Assembly: GCA_046304235.1 (NCBI GenBank)
Contig: JBKCEW010000105.1
Span: forward strand, 1 to 34,850
DNA length: 34,850 nt
Direction of reading: 5' to 3'
DNA from: CANHVK01 sp046304235
GTDB taxonomy: Bacteria > Bacteroidota > Bacteroidia > Flavobacteriales_D > Crocinitomicaceae
Position 1 is the first letter of the stretch, and each line of letters begins with the position of its first letter. Of the stretch, positions 26,898 through 34,850 are shown piece by piece. Under the pieces are notes generated by a model that did not search any database, was not told the origin of the DNA, and saw only the letters and a program-made list of their open reading frames with translations. The translations under genes and the position numbers were made by a program.

Positions 26898-28046
26898 TTA
26901 ATTAATACAATCAACAATTTTTTGTACGATAAACTCTGAAGCTTTTGCATCACCAAATAAATTTGGAAATGAAAACTCTTTATGAGTAAGTAATTGATTT
27001 GCTGCATTTACTATCTTTTGTTGATCTGCATCTGCGATAATTGCATTACCGTTTTCAACAATCTCAACCCACTCCGTTTCAGGCCTTAAAATAACACAAG
27101 GCTTTTTAAAGAAATATGCCTCTTTTTGTAAACCACCACTATCCGTAATAATTAAGGATGCATTTTTCTCAAGTGAAATGATATCTAAAAACCCAGCGGG
27201 TGGAATGATTTTAATATTTTTATTATCTTTCAAAAGTGCTTTATTTTCAACTGTAAGAAGTTGATCCATCATTTTATTGGTTCGAGGATGTAAGGGAAGA
27301 ACTATATCAAATCCAGTTGTGTTTTGTATATAAATTAACGCATTGAAAATCTCATTTAATCGAATTGCATCATCAGTATTCGCATTTCTATGTATGGTGA
27401 CTAAAATGTAATTTTTATCTAAAACATTAATTTCCTCAAGTATTCTTGACTTTTGATCTGAAACATCAGAAAAATACATACTATTATCGTACATAATATC
27501 TCCACACAAATGAACATGAGGATTATCTACTGAAGGTATATGTTCATTGTTCATTGAAAACCCTTCTTTCACTAAATTATCAATCGCAGTTTGAGTTGGA
27601 CAAAACAATAAAGTAGAAATGTGATCTGACAAAATTCGATTAACTTCCTCAGGCATAGATTTATTAAAACTTCTTAATCCCGCTTCAATATGAAAAACAG
27701 GTATATGTATTTTAGAAGCGGCTAATGCTGCAGCGATTGTAGAATTTGTATCTCCATAAATAACAATACCATCTGGTTTTTCTTCAATCATGAGCTTTTC
27801 CATCCCTTCAATCATCTTTGCTGTCTGCAAACCATGTGAACCACTCCCTACATTTAAATTAAATTGAGGATTTGGAATACCTAATTCTTCAAAAAAAATA
27901 GCAGACATATTATCGTCATAATGCTGTCCCGTATGAACAATAATCTCCTTTAATTGATCGGAAAACAAATTTTTAATCGCCCTACTAATTGCTGCTGCTT
28001 TTATTATCTGGGGCCTTGCACCTATGACTGTTAGAATTTTTTTCAC
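26898..28046 (-). CDS. wecB: UDP-N-acetylglucosamine 2-epimerase, non-hydrolysing
   Basis: WecB interconverts UDP-GlcNAc and UDP-ManNAc, a precursor of surface glycans. The 382-residue protein begins I-L-T-V-I-G-A-R-P-Q-I-I-K-A and has I-V-H-T-G-Q-H-Y-D, G-D-T-N-S-T near 95, H-I-E-A-G-L-R-S-F, V-T-I-H-R-N-A-N-T-D, and the nucleotide-binding end with I-T-D-S-G-G-L-Q-K-E-A and R-P-E-T-E-W-V-E. These are all family marks. The start is GTG at 28046 (Val codon read as Met), giving the standard M-K-K-I-L-T-V-I N-terminus. It lies 9 bases after radC and 2 bases before the deacetylase-like gene. Confidence 0.95.
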   Translation of the reverse strand: MKKILTVIGARPQIIKAAAISRAIKNLFSDQLKEIIVHTGQHYDDNMSAIFFEELGIPNPQFNLNVGSGSHGLQTAKMIEGMEKLMIEEKPDGIVIYGDTNSTIAAALAASKIHIPVFHIEAGLRSFNKSMPEEVNRILSDHISTLLFCPTQTAIDNLVKEGFSMNNEHIPSVDNPHVHLCGDIMYDNSMYFSDVSDQKSRILEEINVLDKNYILVTIHRNANTDDAIRLNEIFNALIYIQNTTGFDIVLPLHPRTNKMMDQLLTVENKALLKDNKNIKIIPPAGFLDIISLEKNASLIITDSGGLQKEAYFFKKPCVILRPETEWVEIVENGNAIIADADQQKIVNAANQLLTHKEFSFPNLFGDAKASEFIVQKIVDCIN

Positions 28047-28055
28047 TTAAATTAG

Positions 28056-28742
28056 TTATAATACATTTTCATCTGCAAAACTAAAGTAATTATCATTAGC
28101 AATAATAATATGATCTAAAATTGTCATTTCGATTAATTCACCAAATGATTTTATTTTTTTTGTGATTTCTAGATCAGCGCTGCTTGGCATTTTATTACCT
28201 GAAGGATGATTGTGAACCAATATCATTGCTGTTGCAAGATGATCAAATGCTTTTTTAAAAACCACTTTTGCATCAACAACTGTTCCAGTGGTACCTCCCT
28301 CTGATATTTTTTGCATCGAGAGAATTCCGTTTTTTCTATTAAGTAATATTATATGAAACTGTTCAACCGATAAATCTCGCAATTTAGGACCAAAAATCTT
28401 AAAAACATCTTCTGAAGTTTTAATAAATTCTATCGAATTTTCCGCAACTTTTCGTCTACGAGCAATCTCGAAAGCAACTTGCAACGTGATTGCTTTAACT
28501 TCACCTACTCCTTTAAATTTAATTAAATCATTAATAGTCAAGCGTGCAAACGCATCCAAATTATTTGAAACCGAAAGCAACATTTCTTTAGATAAGTCCA
28601 ACGCTGACTTTTCTTTATAACCACTCCCAAGTAAAATAGCAAAAAGTTCAGCATCAGTTAAAGAATTAACTCCTTTACTAACATATTTCTCCCTTGGTCT
28701 ATCCTCCAAAGCCCAATTTTTAATAGAAAAACTTGTATCCAT
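28056..28742 (-). CDS. radC: RadC-family JAB1/MPN domain protein
   Basis: The 228-residue protein has an N-terminal helix-hairpin-helix region (L-I-K-F-K-G-V-G-E-V-K-A near residues 70-81) and a C-terminal JAB1/MPN metalloprotease-like domain with the zinc motif H-N-H-P-S-G-N and the distal Asp in S-S-A-D-L-E-I-T. It is the standard chromosomal RadC of this size. A repair role was proposed from E. coli but remains unproven. It is the first gene of the minus-strand run, divergent from the GH3 lipoprotein gene with 161 bases between. That spacer contains the GH3 promoter; I could not find a convincing radC promoter. Confidence 0.95.
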   Translation of the reverse strand: MDTSFSIKNWALEDRPREKYVSKGVNSLTDAELFAILLGSGYKEKSALDLSKEMLLSVSNNLDAFARLTINDLIKFKGVGEVKAITLQVAFEIARRRKVAENSIEFIKTSEDVFKIFGPKLRDLSVEQFHIILLNRKNGILSMQKISEGGTTGTVVDAKVVFKKAFDHLATAMILVHNHPSGNKMPSSADLEITKKIKSFGELIEMTILDHIIIANDNYFSFADENVL

Positions 28743-28855
28743 ATAGCTTTTTCTATAATAATTTAATCAAAAAAATCAATTAGGTTGATATTTAATAGAA
28801 TAAAATTTAAAAACTTATGTCAATAAACTTGTGTAAAAGTTAAACAAGACAAATA

Positions 28856-28884
28856 TTGAATGAAAATTAAAGAATGTAAATTTG
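28856..28884 (+). promoter_or_regulatory. Promoter of the GH3 - cysteine desulfurase - GT4 - GNAT operon
   Basis: TTG at 28856-28858, a spacer of 18 bases, then TAAATTTG at 28877-28884, an exact TAnnTTTG match. Transcription would start near 28890, giving a leader of about 14 bases before the ATG at 28904. Confidence 0.65.
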
Positions 28885-28903
28885 CAATGTATTAAATGAA
28901 ACT

Positions 28904-30055
28904 ATGAATAAATTAACTTTTACAGCAGCAGTATTTACTATCGTTCTTCAAAGTTGTGCGCAACAAACTGAAAAAAAAGAAAATAAGACAAAAGAAGATC
29001 CAAAAGTTACCTATCACCCTGCTATTAATCACTCTTTTACAATTAATGATTTTCTTGGTGATAACAAACAACTTGACAAAGACGTAGACTCCATTTTCAA
29101 AACATTATCTGATGAAACAAAGGTAGCTCAATTATTAATGCCTGCAGTGGGTAGATTAGGAGAAACGAATGAATTGATTACCCAAAAAATCAAGGAGAAT
29201 AAAATTGGAGGCGTGTTGATGTTAAACGGAACCAAAGAAGAGTTCACAAATTGGATTAAAGCCTACAACGAACTAAATCCATATAAAAACAACTTACCTT
29301 TTCTGTATTCCGCAGACGCTGAGCCTAGTTTGGTAAACAGAAAAATTACAGGTTCAACGCCTGTAATTAAAGCAAACGAAATGAAAACGATTGATGAAGT
29401 TAGAAAATATACTAACATCATTTCTAAAGACTTAAATGATATCGGAATCAACTACAATTTCTCTCCTGTTGTAGATATGTCCCCAAATAAAACAGTTGGA
29501 TTTAGAAGTTTTGGTGCAATTCCGGAAAATATTATTCCTTGGTCGAACGCTTTTATTCAAGAAACACAAAAGAACGGAATAATTGCTACCGCAAAACATT
29601 TCCCTGGACACGGTTTGGTTTCTGGAGACACTCACAAAGCATTGCAAATGATTGATGGTGAATTGAAAGAAATCAAAAACTATCCAAAATTGATTCAGGA
29701 CGGTGTGCTTTCAATTATGGTAGCACATATTGCTGTAAAAAACAATGAAAAATACGATACCAAAGGACTTCCTTCTACTTTATCTCCAGAAATCGTTACT
29801 AACTTATTACGTAATGAATATAATTTCAAAGGATTGATTGTAACTGATGCTATGAATATGGGCGGGGTAAGTAGTATACCAAATGCAGAAATAAAAGCAA
29901 TTGAAGCTGGGATTGATATTATTTTAATGCCTTTAAATGTAGATAAAGCATACAATTCGTTATTAAAAAAATATACAGAAGATAAATCGTTTAAATCGAA
30001 AGTTGATATTGCTTCGAAACGTATCATTCGTATGAAATTATGTATAAAAAAATAA
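28904..30055 (+). CDS. Glycoside hydrolase family 3 lipoprotein, NagZ-like
   Basis: The 383-residue protein has a lipoprotein signal (hydrophobic T-F-T-A-A-V-F-T-I-V then lipobox L-Q-S-C at about 16-19), a Lys/Glu-rich linker, and a single GH3 barrel. The NagZ-type motif K-H-F-P-G-H-G lies at 231-237 with the D242-T-H244 dyad on the flexible loop that acts as acid/base in NagZ enzymes. The probable nucleophile is D315 in V-T-D-A-M-N-M. The likely reaction is removal of N-acetylglucosamine from muropeptides or related glycans. Classic NagZ is cytoplasmic; here the lipobox puts it in the envelope, as in other Bacteroidota. ATG at 28904. First gene of a four-gene run; the next gene starts 7 bases later. 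Confidence 0.92.
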   Translation: MNKLTFTAAVFTIVLQSCAQQTEKKENKTKEDPKVTYHPAINHSFTINDFLGDNKQLDKDVDSIFKTLSDETKVAQLLMPAVGRLGETNELITQKIKENKIGGVLMLNGTKEEFTNWIKAYNELNPYKNNLPFLYSADAEPSLVNRKITGSTPVIKANEMKTIDEVRKYTNIISKDLNDIGINYNFSPVVDMSPNKTVGFRSFGAIPENIIPWSNAFIQETQKNGIIATAKHFPGHGLVSGDTHKALQMIDGELKEIKNYPKLIQDGVLSIMVAHIAVKNNEKYDTKGLPSTLSPEIVTNLLRNEYNFKGLIVTDAMNMGGVSSIPNAEIKAIEAGIDIILMPLNVDKAYNSLLKKYTEDKSFKSKVDIASKRIIRMKLCIKK

Positions 30056-30062
30056 TATTCGA

Positions 30063-31196
30063 ATGAAAAGAGTTTATTTAGACAACGCAGCTACAACACC
30101 GATTGCAAAAGAGGTAGTAGATGTTATGCTACCGCTTTTACAGAATGAATTTGGAAACCCTTCTTCATCACATTCATATGGAAGACAAGTAAAAGCAATT
30201 ATTGAGACATCAAGAAGAACGATTGCTTCAAAATTAAACTGTTCTCCATCTGAAATCATATTTACTTCAGGAGGTACAGAAGCTGATAATATGGCTATTT
30301 ATACTTCTATTGAGAGCTTAGGGGTAAAAAGAATCATTAGTTCTGAAATTGAACACCATGCTGTAGGACATACTATCGAACATCTCAAAGAAACATTTGG
30401 AATTAAAATAGAATATGTTGCTTTAGATGAAAAAGGAAATGTTAACTTGTATGATTTAGAAAATAGACTTAAATCTGACGAAAAAACGCTTGTATGCTTA
30501 ATGCATGCAAACAATGAAATTGGTACTTTACTACCGATTCAAGAAGTTTCTGAAATTTGTAAAAGAAATAACGCTTTATTTCAGTGTGATACGGTACAAA
30601 CTGTCGGACATTTACCCTTAGATCTGAAAAAATTAGATGTCGATTTCATTACTTGCGCAGCACATAAACTTCACGGTCCTAAGGGAGTTGGTTTTTTATA
30701 TATTAATAAAAAAAATAGAGCGCACGCTTTTATTCAAGGTGGATCTCAAGAAAGAGGGTTAAGAGGTGGAACAGAAAATATATATGGTATTGCAGGAATG
30801 GCAAAGGCTATAGAATTAGCTTGTGATGAAATGGAAGAACACAAAAGCCATGTTCAAGGTTTAAAAAGTTATATGATCGAACAGTTGAACCACACTTTTG
30901 AAGACATGAAATATCACGGTGAAATCAACCCTGAAAAAAGTTTATATACTGTATTAAATTGTTGTTTTCCTAAATCTGATAACCAAGGACTTTTATTGTT
31001 TTCATTAGATTTGAAAGGTGTTGCTTGTAGTGGTGGGAGTGCTTGTACTTCTGGAGCAAATTTAGGCTCGCATGTATTGAAAGGAATCAATGCAGATATG
31101 AACAGACCAAATGCCCGTTTTTCTTTTTCAAGATACACTACAAAAGAGGAAATCGATTATGCTATCGAACAACTAAAATCAATCTACAAAATATAA
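30063..31196 (+). CDS. Cysteine desulfurase, NifS/IscS-like
   Basis: A PLP enzyme that takes sulfur from cysteine and passes it on as persulfide. The 377-residue protein starts V-Y-L-D-N-A-A-T-T-P and carries the PLP-binding lysine K202 in A-A-H-K-L-H-G-P-K-G, H-A-N-N-E-I-G-T, and the C-terminal catalytic loop with C328 in S-A-C-T-S-G. C322 is also close to that loop. The loop length fits group I (IscS/NifS) rather than SufS. No iscU, sufE or other Fe-S assembly gene lies next to it, so its acceptor (Fe-S cluster, tRNA thiolation or other) is open. It is 3 bases before the glycosyltransferase gene. Confidence 0.93.
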   Translation: MKRVYLDNAATTPIAKEVVDVMLPLLQNEFGNPSSSHSYGRQVKAIIETSRRTIASKLNCSPSEIIFTSGGTEADNMAIYTSIESLGVKRIISSEIEHHAVGHTIEHLKETFGIKIEYVALDEKGNVNLYDLENRLKSDEKTLVCLMHANNEIGTLLPIQEVSEICKRNNALFQCDTVQTVGHLPLDLKKLDVDFITCAAHKLHGPKGVGFLYINKKNRAHAFIQGGSQERGLRGGTENIYGIAGMAKAIELACDEMEEHKSHVQGLKSYMIEQLNHTFEDMKYHGEINPEKSLYTVLNCCFPKSDNQGLLLFSLDLKGVACSGGSACTSGANLGSHVLKGINADMNRPNARFSFSRYTTKEEIDYAIEQLKSIYKI

Positions 31197-31199
31197 TTT

Positions 31200-32330
31200 A
31201 TGTCATCTAGCACAAAACACATCCTGTTTCTTTGTTCTTGGTATCCAAATCGAGTTCAGCCTACGAATGGAAATTTTATTCAGAAACATGCGGAAGTTGC
31301 TAGTTTGACAAATAATGTTTCTGTTATAAATATTCAACCGGATAGTAGAGTAAATAAAATAGAAATTTCAAAAAATATTAAAGAAGGTCTTCAAACAATT
31401 ATAGTTTATATCCCGGTAAAAACAAATTCATTATTCAAATACCTAACCTACCGCAAGGCCTTCAAACTGGCAACAAAATATGCTGAAAAACAATTTGGCG
31501 CTGTAACCTTAATTCACTTAAATCATTTATTTCCTCTTGGTTATTTGATACAAAATTCAAACCTACCATTGGTAATCACTGAACATTATTCCGGTTTTAC
31601 ACTAGATAAACTTGATTCTAATCAAAAAAAACTTACTAAAAAGCTTTTTTCAAAAGCTACTAAAATCATTGCTGTAAGTGATTTTTTAAAACAAAATTTA
31701 GCAAAATATTCAGATACACCCGACAAAATTGAAGTCATTGGTAATTTAATTGATACTGAAATATTTTATCCAATAGAAAAGAACTACAAAGATAAAATTC
31801 AATTTATACACATTTCAAACGGAGACGACGCGGCAAAAAATGTAAATGGAATTTTAAAAGCTGTCAAACAACTTACTGAAATTACCAAAAATTTTTCTAT
31901 GACATTCGTATGTGATGGAGACATGAAATTGATGAACGAAAAAGCTAGAGAATTAGGTATTTATAACAATTTTGTCTTTTTCAAAGAAGAACAAAAAACA
32001 GAAGATATTGCAATACTTTTACAGCAGTCCGATACCTTAGTCATGTTTAGTAATTACGAAACTTTCGGTATTGTATGTGCTGAAGCATTAGCTTGTGGAA
32101 CTCCAGTAATTGCTACAGATATACCTGCCACAAGAGAGTTGGTTGATGAAAATAATAGTATTCTAATTGAAACTGAAAATGTTGAAATGTTAACAGGTGC
32201 ACTATTATCATTTATTGAACTTCCTATCAAATTAGATATTCAATCTGAACACAGAATTATAAAGGAAAAATTTTCTAAAGAAGTTATTTCTGAAAAACTC
32301 CAAAAGATTTACAATAGCTACTCGAATTAA
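31200..32330 (+). CDS. Glycosyltransferase family 4 protein
   Basis: A cytoplasmic GT-B fold transferase of 376 residues. The N-terminal domain starts I-L-F-L-C-S-W-Y-P-N with T-N-G-N-F-I-Q-K-H, as in surface-polysaccharide GT4 enzymes. The linker has V-I-G-N-L-I-D-T-E-I-F. The C-terminal GT4 motif includes E284-region residues: Y-E-T-F-G-I-V-C-A-E-A-L-A-C-G-T-P-V-I-A-T-D. No signal peptide. The sugar donor and acceptor cannot be told. It overlaps the next gene by one base (TAATG), so both are probably coupled. Confidence 0.92.
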   Translation: MSSSTKHILFLCSWYPNRVQPTNGNFIQKHAEVASLTNNVSVINIQPDSRVNKIEISKNIKEGLQTIIVYIPVKTNSLFKYLTYRKAFKLATKYAEKQFGAVTLIHLNHLFPLGYLIQNSNLPLVITEHYSGFTLDKLDSNQKKLTKKLFSKATKIIAVSDFLKQNLAKYSDTPDKIEVIGNLIDTEIFYPIEKNYKDKIQFIHISNGDDAAKNVNGILKAVKQLTEITKNFSMTFVCDGDMKLMNEKARELGIYNNFVFFKEEQKTEDIAILLQQSDTLVMFSNYETFGIVCAEALACGTPVIATDIPATRELVDENNSILIETENVEMLTGALLSFIELPIKLDIQSEHRIIKEKFSKEVISEKLQKIYNSYSN

Positions 32331-33259
32331 TGGAAATTATTTATTTAGAAAATAAAGAAATAAACAAAACTAAATGGGATGAGACTATAGCGAATTCGTC
32401 GCATGGGATAGCCTATGTTTATTCTTGGTATTTAGATGCTGTTTTCCCAAATTGGAGTGCATTTATTACTGAAGATTATAAATATGTTTTTCCAGTTACA
32501 CTAAACAGTCAATATAAAATATCTTATTTCTTCACACCGATTTTCGCCATGCAATTTGGAGTGTTTTCAAACGAAGCAATTACTGAAAATGCAGAAAATT
32601 TATTTTGGAATGCTGTATTAGCTAATACTAAAGCTATTGATATAAGTTTACATCCTGGAAATAAATTTGTACCTAAAAACATACAAGTACTTCAAAAACA
32701 ATGTCAAATTATAGATCTTTCAAAAAACTATACAGAAATTAGTAAACAGTACAATTCTAACTTAAAACGAAACTTAACAAAAGCGATTAAACTAAACTTA
32801 CGTATTTCAACCTCAGAAAACATACAAGATGTGGTAGGTATGTTTAGAAATGGTCGAGGAAATAAAATAGCCGATTTAAAAGAACTACATTATATTAATT
32901 TGCATAAACTCATTCAAAATGGATTAAAAGCAAATCAAGTGAAAATTTATGAATGTTACGAGGATAGAGAAATCATTGCTGCTGGATTTTTTACTTTTTG
33001 TAATAACCGAATTATATATCACAAGGGTGGTGCAAATCATAAAGGAAGAAAATATGGAGCAATGCATTTAATTATAGATAGCATCATTAGAGAGTATGCA
33101 TCTTCTGGAATGATTTTTGATTTTGGAGGTTCTTCGATTGATAGTGTTAGAAAATTCAACTTGAATTTTACACAAGATGAATATTTATATCCTGTCTATA
33201 AGAAGAGTAACTTTATATTAACGATGGCTAGAAAAATCAAAAATAAATTTACAAAATAG
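32330..33259 (+). CDS. GNAT/FemAB-like acyltransferase
   Basis: The 309-residue protein resembles Bacteroidota proteins of the FemAB/Acetyltransf_6 class, which transfer amino acids or acetyl groups to cell-wall or glycan acceptors. Visible signs are a N-terminal half with W-Y-L-D-A-V-F-P and a hydrophobic core, and a C-terminal GNAT-like half with A-G-F-F-T-F, Y-H-K-G-G-A-N, Y-G-A-M-H-L-I-I-D and the end motif F-D-F-G-G-S-S-I-D-S-V-R-K-F. No signal peptide. Its neighbour glycosyltransferase suggests modification of a surface glycan or its precursor. The 3' end overlaps the convergent bshB1 gene by 11 bases. Confidence 0.8.
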   Translation: MEIIYLENKEINKTKWDETIANSSHGIAYVYSWYLDAVFPNWSAFITEDYKYVFPVTLNSQYKISYFFTPIFAMQFGVFSNEAITENAENLFWNAVLANTKAIDISLHPGNKFVPKNIQVLQKQCQIIDLSKNYTEISKQYNSNLKRNLTKAIKLNLRISTSENIQDVVGMFRNGRGNKIADLKELHYINLHKLIQNGLKANQVKIYECYEDREIIAAGFFTFCNNRIIYHKGGANHKGRKYGAMHLIIDSIIREYASSGMIFDFGGSSIDSVRKFNLNFTQDEYLYPVYKKSNFILTMARKIKNKFTK

Positions 33260-33974
33260 AAGTAAGATCATCAACCCCGATTGTTCTTTCTGCTGTAAAC
33301 CCTTCTGCATAACTTACTCCAATAGCTCGTCCAAATTCAGTCATTCTACCAGTTAAAAAATCCAAAAAATCTTTACCAGAAATTGGAGTTTTTGGACCTT
33401 CTTGATCTTCTTGAAAAAATTGAGTTTTGTATGCTAAAACAGCCTCCATTTTACGTTCATAAAACGGTGTAATATCAACCACTAAATCAGGTTTAACGTA
33501 TCGGTCTTGAATATAATGTAATACCAGACGTGGCCTATGTGCTTCCTGTTTATATGTTTCATAAAAAGACTTCACTTTTACAAGTCCAGCCAAAAAACAA
33601 GCATCTGAAACCAATTTACTTGCTTTAGCGTGATCTGGATGTCTATCTTCAATAGCATTTGCAAAAACTATTTCAGGCTTAAAAAAGCGTATTTGTTCTA
33701 CTATTTTTAATAAATTCTCTTCATTATGTTCAAAAAAACCATCTGGCAAACCCAAATTTACCCTAGCAGATATACCCATTATTTTAGATGCTTCTTGAGC
33801 CTCTAGTTTTCTAGTTTCAAGAGTTCCTCGCGAACCTAATTCACCACGAGTTAAATCAACGATAGCAACTGTTTTACCTTGCTCAATGTGTTTAAGTATA
33901 GTACCAGATGCTGACAATTCAACATCATCTGGGTGAGCAGCAAAAGCAAGTATATCGACTTTTTGATTTTTCAT
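33249..33974 (-). CDS. bshB1: Bacillithiol biosynthesis deacetylase BshB1
   Basis: BshB1 removes the acetyl group from GlcNAc-malate, the second step in making the low-molecular-weight thiol bacillithiol. The 241-residue protein has the LmbE/PIG-L zinc motif A-A-H-P-D-D-V-E near residues 12-19, L-T-R-G-E-L-G-S-R-G-T, and the distal H-P-D-H motif in E-D-R-H-P-D-H. All expected zinc ligands are present and the length is usual. No bshA or bshC gene is in the window. The gene lies 33 bases after the TauE/SafE gene and has its own -7 box. Confidence 0.95.
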   Translation of the reverse strand: MKNQKVDILAFAAHPDDVELSASGTILKHIEQGKTVAIVDLTRGELGSRGTLETRKLEAQEASKIMGISARVNLGLPDGFFEHNEENLLKIVEQIRFFKPEIVFANAIEDRHPDHAKASKLVSDACFLAGLVKVKSFYETYKQEAHRPRLVLHYIQDRYVKPDLVVDITPFYERKMEAVLAYKTQFFQEDQEGPKTPISGKDFLDFLTGRMTEFGRAIGVSYAEGFTAERTIGVDDLTSIL

Positions 33975-33991
33975 TGAAAATAATTATAGTT

Positions 33992-33999
33992 CAAATGTA
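33992..33999 (-). promoter_or_regulatory. Candidate -7 element for bshB1
   Basis: Minus-strand TACATTTG is an exact TAnnTTTG match, 17 bases before the bshB1 ATG. The same octamer occurs before the TauE/SafE gene. No clear -33 TTG is found at the right distance. Confidence 0.42.
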
Positions 34000-34007
34000 G
34001 TTGTTTT

Positions 34008-34811
34008 TTACATTCCTAAAATTTGTTGAACTAAAATAAAAGCGCCCATTGCTAAAATAAACCAACCAAAAATCGGCTTTAATTTTTCTCCGGATATTTT
34101 TTCAGATAATTTAATCCCTACAAAAATCCCTAAAATAGCCATGATTGAAAAGACAAACATATGCCCCCAATCTATCCTACGAATGCCGTGTTCATCAAAA
34201 GCAAAACCTAAAATTGAATTGATAGTAATTATCATCAGTGAGGTTGCTGCTGCTTTTTTCATTGGTAATTTCCCCCATAACACCAAGGCGGGAATGATTA
34301 AAAAGCCTCCCCCAGCACCTAACATTCCTGTTACAAACCCAACAATTAATCCACCTAAAACAAGATTAAAATTATTCGCTTTTTCATTTGATTGTTGCTC
34401 TTTAAATTCTTGTTTTTTAATCATTGAATAAGATGCTGCCATCAAGACTATTGAAAAAACACCTAATAGCAAATTATCTTTTGTTATGGATAAGGAACCA
34501 AGTTCGAATAAATCTTTGGGTATGGCAGGCAAAAAATACCTACGACTGACAAATATGGAAAGTATGGAAGGGACACCAAATAAAGTGACAAAATCCCAAG
34601 CGACACGTTTTTCTTTTATTTGTTTAAATGATCCGAAAAGACTGGTCAAACCTACAATAAACAAAGAATAAGTTGTTGCTAATGTTGCGTCCAATTGAAA
34701 TAAAAATACCATGATTGGAACTGTCAAAGCGGACCCCCCTGCGCCAATCAACCCAAGGGTAATACCCATCAATAAACCAAGTACATATCCAACTATTTGA
34801 TACCATTCCAT
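34008..34811 (-). CDS. Sulfite exporter TauE/SafE family membrane protein
   Basis: A 267-residue inner-membrane protein with seven to eight hydrophobic segments. The two-fold repeat of the family is visible: G-L-I-G-A-G-G-S-A-L-T-V-P near residues 21-33 and G-M-L-G-A-G-G-G-F-L-I-I-P-A-L near 161-175. These proteins export sulfite, sulfoacetate or related anions, and some import; the substrate cannot be fixed. It is the first gene of a two-gene run with bshB1. The ATG at 34811 is chosen because the signature and the first membrane segment follow directly. Confidence 0.93.
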   Translation of the reverse strand: MEWYQIVGYVLGLLMGITLGLIGAGGSALTVPIMVFLFQLDATLATTYSLFIVGLTSLFGSFKQIKEKRVAWDFVTLFGVPSILSIFVSRRYFLPAIPKDLFELGSLSITKDNLLLGVFSIVLMAASYSMIKKQEFKEQQSNEKANNFNLVLGGLIVGFVTGMLGAGGGFLIIPALVLWGKLPMKKAAATSLMIITINSILGFAFDEHGIRRIDWGHMFVFSIMAILGIFVGIKLSEKISGEKLKPIFGWFILAMGAFILVQQILGM

Positions 34812-34815
34812 GATA

Positions 34816-34823
34816 CAAATGTA
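34816..34823 (-). promoter_or_regulatory. Candidate -7 element for the TauE/SafE gene
   Basis: Minus-strand TACATTTG is an exact TAnnTTTG match. It ends only 4 bases before the ATG at 34811, so transcription would begin at or very near the start codon. The -33 region falls close to the window edge and shows no TTG. Confidence 0.45.
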
Positions 34824-34850
34824 ATCATTTCAAAAATGCTTGTTCAGTTA

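Noticed and set aside
31200..32330. GT4 gene as bshA, given bshB1 nearby
   Set aside because: The N-terminus has the W-Y-P-N and T-N-G-N-F-I-Q-K-H pattern of polysaccharide GT4 enzymes and lacks the BshA start motif with the glycine-rich G-G-S-G loop; the two genes are on opposite strands.
34734..34739. C6 run in the TauE/SafE gene as a phase-variation tract
   Set aside because: Six bases is short, and it encodes the conserved Gly-Gly of the family motif, which explains it.

Overview
The window is AT-rich chromosomal DNA from a member of the Bacteroidota, most likely order Flavobacteriales (a Crocinitomicaceae/Fluviicola-like relative is a guess from gene content). Supporting signs are a type III glutamine synthetase, a DUF1599 / BT_3928-type DoxX / tpiA / prmA gene run, a bacillithiol deacetylase, a Rho factor with a long Gln/Asn-rich insert, an outer-membrane TonB-type beta-barrel, and Bacteroidota-type promoters (TTTG near -33, TAnnTTTG near -7). 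I see no rRNA or tRNA gene, IS element, prophage, CRISPR array or restriction/defence locus. Coding density is very high: the longest non-coding stretch is about 247 bases (before rho), so no stretch above 300 bases lacks a gene.

Layout. 1-2921: the end of a DUF808 membrane protein, then on the minus strand a dicarboxylate/amino-acid symporter followed by a GIN-like lipoprotein. 3169-5454: rho and a DUF4199 membrane protein, convergent with an orphan LuxR-type response regulator. 6240-8426: type III glutamine synthetase with its own terminator and a near-consensus promoter. 8533-17836: a six-gene minus-strand run (DUF1599, DoxX/BT_3928, tpiA, prmA, a 1539-aa secreted protein of unknown function, plsY). 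17875-18693: folP, divergent. 18690-22206: an outer-membrane barrel and an overlapping repeat protein that looks like a beta-propeller. 22272-24599: pdhC and pdhA (E1 alpha and E2 of pyruvate dehydrogenase; E1 beta is not here). 24689-28742: radC, wecB, a polysaccharide-deacetylase-like gene and a GSCFA gene, tightly coupled. 28904-33259: a plus-strand run of a GH3 lipoprotein, a cysteine desulfurase, a GT4 glycosyltransferase and a FemAB/GNAT-like protein. 33249-34811: bshB1 and a TauE/SafE sulfur-anion exporter.

Most of the window is housekeeping and cell-envelope metabolism, and I found no clear new defence or mobile system. The points most worth a second look are a run of eight G in the 1539-aa secreted gene (possible phase switch), the unknown 9-repeat protein coupled to an outer-membrane barrel, the disordered Rho insert, a terminator and promoter that share bases between plsY and the glutamine synthetase gene, and several non-ATG starts at coupled gene junctions.
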